Positions 30,554 through 37,018 of a stretch of 37,018 bases of DNA are shown one piece after another. The notes under the pieces were generated by a model, which was not told the origin of the DNA, made no database searches, and saw only the letters and a list, made by a program, of their open reading frames with translations. The DNA is from Nocardia testacea NBRC 100365 (GTDB lineage: Bacteria; Actinomycetota; Actinomycetes; Mycobacteriales; Mycobacteriaceae). The stretch is taken from positions 1 through 37,018 of the forward strand of contig NZ_BAGJ01000173.1 of NCBI RefSeq assembly GCF_000308775.1, written 5' to 3'. Positions within the stretch are counted from its first letter, which is position 1. Every line of letters starts with the position of its first letter. A program made the position numbers and the translations under genes.

Positions 30554-32089
30554 ATGTATCCCGGCGCGCATGTCGATAATTTCCCGGATAAACCAGCCGT
30601 TATCGTCGCCGAGACCGGCGAGACGCTGACCTATCGGGAGCTCGAGGACAACTCCGTCCGGCTCGCCCGGCATCTGCACGCCGCCGGATTGCGCCGTGGC
30701 GATCATGTCGCGTTGCTCTCCGGTAACGACCCGAAGGTCTACGAGGCCTACTGGGCAGCTCTGCGATCGGGGCTTTACATCACCGCCGTGAACCGGCATC
30801 TGTCACCGGCCGAGATCAGCTATATCGTCGACGACTGCGGCGCGAAGGCACTGATCGCGTCCGCCGGTCTGCGCGAGGCGGCCGAGGCGATCGTCGAGCA
30901 GACGCCCGAGGTGCAGATCCGGCTGGCCTTCGGCGGCCCGGTCGAGGGCTACGAGTGTTACGAGGACGCACTGGCCGCCCAGCCCGCGCAACCGCTGCCC
31001 GACCAACCGCGCGGCGCCGATATGCTCTACTCCTCCGGCACCACCGGGCGGCCCAAGGGCATCAAACAGCCACTCTCGGACCAGCAGGTCGGTGATCCGC
31101 CCGGCGACCCCTACACCGCCGTCTTCGGGCCGCTCTACGGTTTCGACACCGAATCGGTGTACCTGTCGCCCGCCCCGCTCTACCATGCCGCACCGCTGCG
31201 GTTCGGCGGTGTGGTTCAGGCCCTCGGCGGCACCCTGGTGGTGATGCGGCGGTTCGATGCCGAGCAGGCCCTGGCGGCGATCGAGCGCTACCGCGTCACG
31301 CACAGTCAGTGGGTTCCCACCATGTTCGTCCGGATGCTGAAACTCGACGAGGACATCCGTGCCCGCTACGACATCTCCAGCCTGAAGGTCGCCGTGCACG
31401 CCGCCGCGCCCTGCGCCGTCGACGTGAAGCGGGCGATGATCGAATGGTGGGGCCCGGTGCTCTACGAGTACTACGCCTCCACCGAGGCCAACGGCGCCAC
31501 CTTCATCGACAGCGAGCAGTGGCTGCGCAAACCGGGTTCGGTCGGCCCGGCCGGTATGGGCTCGATCCGGGTCTGCGGCGACGACGGCGCGGAACTGCCG
31601 ACCGGCGAGATCGGCACCATCTATTTCGAACGCGACGAACTACCTTTCGCCTACCACAACGACCCGGCGAAAACCGAGGCGGCGATCCATCCGGACCACC
31701 CGACCTGGACCACCACCGGCGATATCGGCTACGTCGACGCCGACGGTTTCCTCTTCCTCACCGACCGCAAGGCGTTCATGATCATCTCCGGCGGGGTGAA
31801 CATCTACCCGCAGGAGATCGAGGACGCGCTCGCCCTGCATCCCGCGGTGCTCGACGTCGCGGTGATCGGAATCCCCGACGCGGAGATGGGTGAATCGGTG
31901 CAGGCCGTGGTCCAGCCGGCGCCGGGCGTGACCCCCGGCCCGGAACTCGCCGCGGAACTGCGCGACTACCTACGCGAGCGCATCGCCCACTACAAGGTGC
32001 CACGCGGCATCGACTTCGCCGACGAACTGCCGCGAACGCCCACGGGCAAGCTGGTCAAGGGCAAACTCCGCGCCCAATACAGTGTCTGA
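30554..32089 (+). CDS. Acyl-CoA ligase (AMP-binding, FadD4-like)
   Basis: A 511-aa ANL-superfamily enzyme. The adenylation P-loop is MLYSSGTTGRPKG (about 157-169). Next come YYASTEANG, TTGDIGYVDADG, the hinge DRKAFMIISGGVNIYPQEIE, and the C-terminal LPRTPTGKLVKGKLR with the catalytic Lys. It converts a carboxylic acid with ATP and CoA to acyl-CoA via an acyl-adenylate; sequence style is that of mycobacterial FadD4. ATG at 30554 follows GAGGAGCAG. It is monocistronic and ends at a hairpin. No thiolase, hydratase or dehydrogenase partner is adjacent; the intact gene contrasts with relics upstream. Confidence 0.9.
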   Translation: MYPGAHVDNFPDKPAVIVAETGETLTYRELEDNSVRLARHLHAAGLRRGDHVALLSGNDPKVYEAYWAALRSGLYITAVNRHLSPAEISYIVDDCGAKALIASAGLREAAEAIVEQTPEVQIRLAFGGPVEGYECYEDALAAQPAQPLPDQPRGADMLYSSGTTGRPKGIKQPLSDQQVGDPPGDPYTAVFGPLYGFDTESVYLSPAPLYHAAPLRFGGVVQALGGTLVVMRRFDAEQALAAIERYRVTHSQWVPTMFVRMLKLDEDIRARYDISSLKVAVHAAAPCAVDVKRAMIEWWGPVLYEYYASTEANGATFIDSEQWLRKPGSVGPAGMGSIRVCGDDGAELPTGEIGTIYFERDELPFAYHNDPAKTEAAIHPDHPTWTTTGDIGYVDADGFLFLTDRKAFMIISGGVNIYPQEIEDALALHPAVLDVAVIGIPDAEMGESVQAVVQPAPGVTPGPELAAELRDYLRERIAHYKVPRGIDFADELPRTPTGKLVKGKLRAQYSV

Positions 32090-32092
32090 TCT

Positions 32093-32121
32093 GCGCGCCT
32101 TCGGCGCGCGGGCCCGGGCCC
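32093..32121 (+). terminator. Terminator hairpin and palindrome after the acyl-CoA ligase gene
   Basis: GCGCGCC (32093-32099) pairs with GGCGCGC (32103-32109) across a TTC loop, followed at once by the palindrome GGGCCCGGGCCC (32110-32121). It lies 4 nt after the stop. The remaining 200 nt to the next gene show nothing recognisable. Confidence 0.6.
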
Positions 32122-32323
32122 TGTGACCAGCCATTCGGAGGTGACGCAAAGCAGGTTCGTCGGGCGGCCCCACGGCCGCGCCGACGGTGTGCACCCGAGC
32201 TTCGACGCCGTTCGGGCCGGCACAGTGGCGCGCTCGCCGGTCGGTGGACGGTTGCCGGCGCGCTCGACCGGGGATGTTTGTCTTGCCCCCACCGGGAAAT
32301 ACGGCGGGCAGGAGGGCTGAGCG

Positions 32324-32680
32324 ATGACCAACGATGCGGAGAAACGCTGGTCCGACGACGGGAACTTCCGGCGGGCGGTGCGCTACGCGCTCGTCGTGCT
32401 CGGGGTCGCGGCGCTGGTCTGCGCGGTCGCCGCCGTCTGGGCGGCGACCGGCCGGTGCCGCGACGCCGACGCGCTGCTGTGCGACACCGCCGCCCAGACC
32501 GCCGTCCTCTTCGGGCCCGGGGTCGTCCTGCTCGCGGGTGGTATCGGGGCCTTCGTGGAAACCATCCGGGTCTGGCGGCGCGGCGGGGCCTGGCCCATCT
32601 GGCAGGGGGCGGGCTGGTTCCTCTTCCTGATCACGCTGTTCTACCTGGGAATCGGCGCGAGCACCGTCCCCGCGTATTGA
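32324..32680 (+). CDS. Small membrane protein, function unknown
   Basis: A 118-aa protein with three predicted membrane helices: about 19-41 (VRYALVVLGVAALVCAVAAVWAA), 62-80 (VLFGPGVVLLAGGIGAFVE) and 95-112 (AGWFLFLITLFYLGIG). Between the first two is a small external loop with two Cys (about 45 and 53), possibly a disulfide. The N-terminus is charged, with a positive-inside pattern. ATG at 32324 has GGAGGGCTGAGCG upstream. No family recognised; such proteins are common in Nocardia/Mycobacterium. It is followed by a 160-nt gap with no strong terminator. Confidence 0.6.
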   Translation: MTNDAEKRWSDDGNFRRAVRYALVVLGVAALVCAVAAVWAATGRCRDADALLCDTAAQTAVLFGPGVVLLAGGIGAFVETIRVWRRGGAWPIWQGAGWFLFLITLFYLGIGASTVPAY

Positions 32681-32840
32681 CCGGCGACCCGCACCCCCGC
32701 GCACATCTCCGGCCCTGGTGAGGGCAACCGCCCGGTAGCCCTGCTATCTCCCCGGCACCTGTGGCAGACTTTCCGGGAATGCTCGGACTACGGCCGCTCG
32801 ACGACCGTGCGCGGAAGGTGATGCGGGAATTGAGATCGCG

Positions 32841-34394
32841 ATGGACCTGATCGCCATCGAGGGCCGGGTGGCCGCGGACCGGCTCGCGGCGCGGGACCGG
32901 ACACCGGAGGCAGAACTCCGGCTGGCCACCACACTGTGTGAGCTCGCTTCGGCGTATCTGGCGACCCAGACCGACGGTTCGGTGCGCAACCGGGTGGCCG
33001 GTGCGCTGGAGCCGGCGCAGGAAGCGGTGATGATCCGGCTGCGCTGGTTCACCTCCGGTCATGTGTCCGCGGTCTTCGCCAACGAGGTCCAGGACACCCT
33101 GCGGCTGCTGGAACAGGCCGCCCGCGCCATCGGCCACCGCGAGTTGGCGACCGCCACCATCCGCGACGCCTGCAACGCCTATACCCGGGTGGCGCACGAG
33201 TACCCGAACGCCGCGGGAGTGTGCGCGGACGGCCTGTCGAAATGCGGTGTGTGGCTGTGCCGGCTGGACCCGGGCGCGGCCGTGGTGGCCACCGACGAGG
33301 CGGTCCGTATCCGCGCCACCCTCTTCGAGGCCGACCCGGAGCAGTCCCGGAAATACCTCGCCACCCTGAACACCCTGCTGCGCACCTTGATGGTGGGCCG
33401 GCAGCGCAAACAGGCGGTGGCCATGTACCGCGAGCGCTATACCGCGCTCACCACCGCGGCCATGGCCTCGCAGCTGCGGAACCTCAAGATCGAGGAGATC
33501 GGTTTCACCGCGAAAACGCAGGCCGCCCTGCGGAAGCTGGAATGCCGGACCCTCGAGCGCGCCGGTTACCTGACCCAGCAGCAGATCCTGTACCAAAGCG
33601 CGGGAGATCTGGCCACGATCGAGGAGATCAACTGGCAGCTCGCGCTGGTGGGACTGAAGCCGCTGGTGGCCGGCGCGATGCCGGACCAGCCGGCCAAACC
33701 GGTGGAAATCGGTTCCTCCTTCGGCGCCTTGAGCGTGCTGTGCTCGGCACCGGACGCGCTGGAACAGGTCCGCGACGCGATCGTCGCCGCGTTCACCGCG
33801 GCCGGCGCCGAACCGGTGGATATCAATACCGCCTACGGCGTGGACAAGGCGCACTGGGGCACCCGGGATCCACAGCTCAACGCCGCCACCGAACTCGGTG
33901 AGGACATCGTGCTGATCGAGCGGATGTCGGGTAGCTGGATCGCCGTGAAGAGCCTCAAATGGGAGCTGACGCCGGTGGCGAAGAACCCGCTGGCGCTGGC
34001 CCTCTCGCAGCAGTGGCCGGTGATGAGTGTGACGAGCACCGAGAATCTGGCCTACGAGTTGTGCTGGTACGAGCAGGGATCGGCGACCCAGTACGCGGCG
34101 CTGGGCCGGCCCGCCGAACCGGTCGCCCTCGATACTCCGCTGGCACCGCTGGATTTCGGCAAACTCGCCGACTACGGCGCGGATTACGCCTCGGAGACCC
34201 AGATTCGTTCCGCGTTCGGTAATGCCACCATGTTCGCCAAACTCACCGAACTTCCCGCCAGCGGTATCCGGCAGGCCGCCGAGGCCCGGCCGCTGGCCGG
34301 ATACGGCGAACGGGTGCTGTGTTTCCGGGTCGCGGGCACGAAACGCGCGGCCGCGGCGGGCGGTGGCACGCGGTCGCGATCAATTCCGGAATAA
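32841..34394 (+). CDS. Large protein with TPR-like N-terminus and RNA-polymerase alpha-CTD-like domain
   Basis: A 517-aa soluble protein I do not recognise by name. Residues about 1-205 are helical and repeat-like (TPR-style: LATTLCELASAYL, DTLRLLEQAARAIG, DACNAYTRVAHEYP, YLATLNTLLRTLM, QAVAMYRERYTAL). Residues about 215-275 resemble the alpha-subunit C-terminal domain: IEEIGFTAKTQAALRKLECR then SAGDLATIEEINWQLALVGL, aligning with the ELxLTVRSxNCLK and LxxxxxKSLxEIKxxLAxxGL features. Residues about 290-500 form a mixed alpha/beta domain with many Trp/Tyr of unknown type. ATG at 32841 begins the first helix; the ribosome site is weak. It sits 201 nt before a conservon; a DNA- or protein-binding role is an inference. 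Confidence 0.6.
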   Translation: MDLIAIEGRVAADRLAARDRTPEAELRLATTLCELASAYLATQTDGSVRNRVAGALEPAQEAVMIRLRWFTSGHVSAVFANEVQDTLRLLEQAARAIGHRELATATIRDACNAYTRVAHEYPNAAGVCADGLSKCGVWLCRLDPGAAVVATDEAVRIRATLFEADPEQSRKYLATLNTLLRTLMVGRQRKQAVAMYRERYTALTTAAMASQLRNLKIEEIGFTAKTQAALRKLECRTLERAGYLTQQQILYQSAGDLATIEEINWQLALVGLKPLVAGAMPDQPAKPVEIGSSFGALSVLCSAPDALEQVRDAIVAAFTAAGAEPVDINTAYGVDKAHWGTRDPQLNAATELGEDIVLIERMSGSWIAVKSLKWELTPVAKNPLALALSQQWPVMSVTSTENLAYELCWYEQGSATQYAALGRPAEPVALDTPLAPLDFGKLADYGADYASETQIRSAFGNATMFAKLTELPASGIRQAAEARPLAGYGERVLCFRVAGTKRAAAAGGGTRSRSIPE

Positions 34395-34409
34395 ACCGTA
34401 ACGCGCGGG

Positions 34410-34494
34410 CTCCGGTACCCGAAAAGAATGCCTGGTGAGAGTAGTAGTTTTCAAGACTGAAACGTATTGCTTTCGCTAATGTCTGGTACCGGAG
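34410..34494. promoter_or_regulatory. Inverted repeat flanking an AT-rich promoter region before the conservon
   Basis: CTCCGGTACC (34410-34419) and GGTACCGGAG (34485-34494) are a perfect 10-bp inverted repeat separated by 65 nt. Between them lies the most AT-rich stretch of the 201-nt gap (about 34440-34482), with TAATGT as a possible -10, in line with an operator-bounded promoter of the kinase gene. Confidence 0.4.
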
Positions 34495-34595
34495 TACGAC
34501 GCATTGCCGGGAGACCGCAGTGCCGGGATAGTTGGGCGGTGAGCCGGCGGCGATGAGGCTGTTCGCGCGCATCCCCGGGAACGAGTTGATCTACT

Positions 34596-37018
34596 GTGTC
34601 CAAGCGGCTGCCTCTCCCCGAGTTCGCGTCGACTTCCCGTTCCGGACCGAATCGAACGCGCGGGCGCGTCGGCGTTCGGACCCGCCTGCTCGCCATCGTG
34701 CTCATCACCAGTATCACGCTGCTCACGGTCGGTATCATCGCCGCGGGTTACCTCGTGAAATCCGGTCGGCAGGCACAGGAATGGGCCGACCTGGCCAGTA
34801 GCACCACCACTCCCGCCATTCTCATGGTGCAGGGGCTCGAGGAGGAACGGCGCCTCTCGCTGCTGTATCTCGCGGGCGATCCCGGGGCCGCGACCGCGCT
34901 CGCGGACGCACGGAAACGCTCCGATATCGCGCTGGCCGAAGTCACCGCCAAAGGCGATGCCGCCCAGCGGCTCGACCCCGACGGCTCGGCCGGCCAGATC
35001 GAGGGCTACCGCAAACTCTTCGAGGCGGTACCGAATCTGCGCGCGGCCATCGATGCGCGCGCGATCCCGCGGGAGGAAGCCTTCGGGTTCTTCAGTTCGG
35101 TGATCGACACCATCATCGGGGCCTCGGTACTGGCGGCCCGCGTCGCACCCGATGCCGGGGTCGGTATCGCGCTCAACTACGGGGTCGAACCCTTGCGGGC
35201 GGCCGAGGCATTGTCGAAGGCCGACACCCTCGGCGCCGTCGCGCTGACCCTCGGTGAGCTCACCGACGCGCAACTGGTGGAATTCAACCGCCACGTCGGT
35301 GAATTCCGCGGCGAGGTCGCGTACTCCGCCACTGTGCTCAAAGGCGACCGGCTGGCCCAGTTGCAGGCCCTGACCACCTCACCGGCCTGGCAACAGCTGA
35401 TCGCGGTACAGGACGCGGTGATGCTGCGCGGCTCGGTCTCGGCCGACGATCCGGAGACCGACGACTCCACGACCGGACGCACCGGCACCCGGACCGGTTC
35501 CGGTGACAGCAGCACCGACGAGTCCACCGAGTCCGATACGCCGGCCCTGCCGTTGACCGTCGCCGAGTGGCAGCGGGTCTCCGGCGAGGTCGTGGCCGCC
35601 CTGCTGAAACTCTGGGAGGGGCAGAGCGCCGACGCGCACGCCATCGGCCGCGCCCAGGGCGCCGACACCGCCAACGGGTCACTGGCCGGCGGCGCCGCGG
35701 TCCTGGGGATCACCGCACTGGCGTTCCTGGCCGCGCTCGTCCTGGCCAACCGATTCATCGCCCGGATGCGCCGCCTGCGCGACGACACCCTGGAACTCGC
35801 CGACGAGCGGCTGCCCGACATCATGCGACGGCTCGATCGCGGCGAGAATGTCGATTCGGCCGCCGAGGTCGCGCGCCTGGACTTCGGTACCGACGAACTC
35901 GGTGAAGTGGCCGACGCGTTCAACCGCGCGCAGGTCGCGGCCGTTTCCGCCGCCGTGGCCGAGGCCAGGACGCGGGCCGGCTTCCATACCGTGTTCCTCA
36001 ATATCGCCCACCGCAACCAGCTGGCCGTGCACCGCCAGCTCGCGCTGCTGGACAAGGCCGAACGCCAGGAGGAGAACGCCGACCAGCTCGAACTGCTGTT
36101 CCAGCTGGACCATCTGGCCACCCGCGCCCGGCGGCACGCCGAGAATCTCATCGTGCTCGGCGGCGAACAGTCGGGCCGCCGGTGGCGCAACCCGGTTCCG
36201 CTGTGGGAACTCGTCCGCGGCGCGGTCGCGGAGAGCCTGGATTACACCAGGATCCACACCGGACGCATACCCGATGTCCTGATCGCGGGTAAAGCCGTCG
36301 CCGACCTGATCCATCTGCTCGCGGAGCTGATGGACAACGCCACGGCGTTCTCGCCACCGGAGTCCCAGGTCGAGGTGTCGGCGTCCGTCGTCGGCCGGGG
36401 GGTCGCGGTCGAGGTCGCCGATCAGGGGCTGGGGATGACCGCGGAGGAGATCGCCGAGCGCAACGCACTGCTGGCCGAACCACCGGATTTCGGCGTGGCC
36501 GCACTCACCGGCGATACCCGTCTCGGTCTCTTCGTGGTGGCCACCCTGGCCGCCCGCCACGGTGTCACGGTGCGTCTGACGGATTCGGTGTACGGCGGTA
36601 TCAAGGCGATCGCGCTGATCCCGACCGCGCTCACCGAATCCGCCGGCCCGGGCCGGGCCGGACGTCCGGCCCTCGAGCCCACGGCGACCCCCGCGGCGGC
36701 GCCGGCGACGTCGGTCGACGGGAGCCTCGCGCAGACGGCCGCGCCCGCCCCACACGGTCCCGCCGACTCACAGCCGATGACCGTGATCGCACAGCCCCGC
36801 CCGGACGAAGGCGCTCGTCCGGCCCTGCCGCGCCGGCAACGACAGTCCGCCGAGGCGGATACCGGGGTCATCCCGGTGGTCGATCTGCCGCGCACCCGTA
36901 CCCCCGAGCAGGCCCGGAATCTGATGTCCGCCATCGAGAGTGGCTCCCGGTCCGGCCGCCGGCCCGATACCGAATCACCCACAACCGATCACACTCCAGA
37001 AGAAGGCAACGATGACCA
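34596..37018 (+). CDS. Sensor histidine kinase of conservon type (CvnA-like), 3' end outside window
   Basis: At least 807 codons from GTG 34596; the frame is still open at the right edge, so it is partial here. Order: TM1 (about 33-53, AIVLITSITLLTVGIIAAGYL); an extracytoplasmic nitrate/nitrite-sensing (NIT)-type helical domain beginning MVQGLEEERRLSLLYLAGD; an acidic Ser/Thr-rich insert about 285-310; TM2 (LAGGAAVLGITALAFLAALVLAN); HAMP-like linker; FLNIAHRNQ helices; and a HATPase_c domain with ELMDNATAFSPP (N box) and VADQGLGM (G box). The C-terminus is long, Pro/Ala-rich and disordered. Conservon kinases are usually followed by Roadblock, DUF742 and a GTPase. GTG is assigned by the reading frame; the ribosome site is weak. 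Confidence 0.88.
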   Translation, partial: MSKRLPLPEFASTSRSGPNRTRGRVGVRTRLLAIVLITSITLLTVGIIAAGYLVKSGRQAQEWADLASSTTTPAILMVQGLEEERRLSLLYLAGDPGAATALADARKRSDIALAEVTAKGDAAQRLDPDGSAGQIEGYRKLFEAVPNLRAAIDARAIPREEAFGFFSSVIDTIIGASVLAARVAPDAGVGIALNYGVEPLRAAEALSKADTLGAVALTLGELTDAQLVEFNRHVGEFRGEVAYSATVLKGDRLAQLQALTTSPAWQQLIAVQDAVMLRGSVSADDPETDDSTTGRTGTRTGSGDSSTDESTESDTPALPLTVAEWQRVSGEVVAALLKLWEGQSADAHAIGRAQGADTANGSLAGGAAVLGITALAFLAALVLANRFIARMRRLRDDTLELADERLPDIMRRLDRGENVDSAAEVARLDFGTDELGEVADAFNRAQVAAVSAAVAEARTRAGFHTVFLNIAHRNQLAVHRQLALLDKAERQEENADQLELLFQLDHLATRARRHAENLIVLGGEQSGRRWRNPVPLWELVRGAVAESLDYTRIHTGRIPDVLIAGKAVADLIHLLAELMDNATAFSPPESQVEVSASVVGRGVAVEVADQGLGMTAEEIAERNALLAEPPDFGVAALTGDTRLGLFVVATLAARHGVTVRLTDSVYGGIKAIALIPTALTESAGPGRAGRPALEPTATPAAAPATSVDGSLAQTAAPAPHGPADSQPMTVIAQPRPDEGARPALPRRQRQSAEADTGVIPVVDLPRTRTPEQARNLMSAIESGSRSGRRPDTESPTTDHTPEEGNDD
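37012..37018 (+). CDS. Start of the next gene, expected Roadblock/LC7 (CvnB) protein
   Basis: ATGACC begins at 37012 with GAAGG 5-6 nt upstream, overlapping the still-open kinase frame. Only two codons are visible, so identity rests on conservon gene order (kinase, then Roadblock/LC7). Confidence 0.4.

Noticed and set aside
1..37018. tRNA, rRNA, CRISPR arrays, insertion sequences, attachment sites
   Set aside because: No cloverleaf-type sequences, regularly spaced repeats, transposase motifs or flanking terminal repeats were found on reading.

Overview
The window is high-GC actinobacterial DNA with dense, ATG/GTG-started genes, frequent 4-base ATGA or TGATG overlaps and several start codons sitting 6-7 nt after a -10 box (leaderless mRNAs). 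An XRE/DUF5753-DUF6879 cassette, DUF4254, a GlxA-type regulator, a FadD4-like ligase and the first gene of a conservon (nitrate/nitrite-sensing-type histidine kinase) together point to Mycobacteriales, most likely Nocardia or a close relative. No rRNA, tRNA, CRISPR array or insertion sequence was seen.

Layout. 1-2.6 kb: a small secreted six-cysteine protein, then an ABC-F ATPase preceded by a leader that holds a 13-codon upstream ORF and a hairpin ending in a T-rich run, which looks like a ribosome-mediated attenuator. 2.6-3.1 kb: gene-free, with three long perfect hairpins. 3.1-4.4 kb: divergent dps and DJ-1/PfpI genes. 4.5-15.2 kb: an organosulfur island. It has a translationally coupled sfnG-sfnB pair, a StyA-like flavoprotein monooxygenase, a free methionine-R-sulfoxide reductase, a VOC-LuxR pair with a divergent GlxA-type regulator, a second coupled pair (DszC-like/DszA-like), and an SsuD-like sulfonate monooxygenase. 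Together they could take dimethyl sulfone, sulfonates and other C-S compounds to sulfite. No ssuABC transporter lies in the window.

15.5-17.8 kb: two membrane proteins of unknown role and a RibD-C/DHFR-like reductase whose Shine-Dalgarno is inside a hairpin. 18.0-24.1 kb: a GntR/FCD regulator followed by a five-gene operon joined by 4-base overlaps: NCS2 permease, cyanuric acid amidohydrolase/barbiturase family enzyme, NCS1 (CodB-like) permease, biuret hydrolase and a small alpha/beta hydrolase. Two TTGTATACAA palindromes 84 bp apart precede the permease, one over its -35. This reads as s-triazine/cyanuric acid nitrogen catabolism under GntR control.

24.6-29.1 kb: a DUF4254-alpha/beta hydrolase pair; a convergent XRE/DUF5753-DUF6879-109-aa cassette with a complex inverted-repeat promoter and a small divergent gene; and an aminoglycoside-phosphotransferase-fold kinase. 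29.2-30.4 kb is a patch of decay: the tail of a short-chain dehydrogenase, an ABC permease broken by a one-base frameshift, and the tail of an alpha/beta hydrolase whose expected catalytic His is Arg. 30.5-37.0 kb: an acyl-CoA ligase, a small membrane protein, a 517-aa protein with a TPR-like N-terminus and an apparent RNA-polymerase alpha-CTD-like domain, and the first gene of a conservon, which runs off the right edge as the next gene begins.
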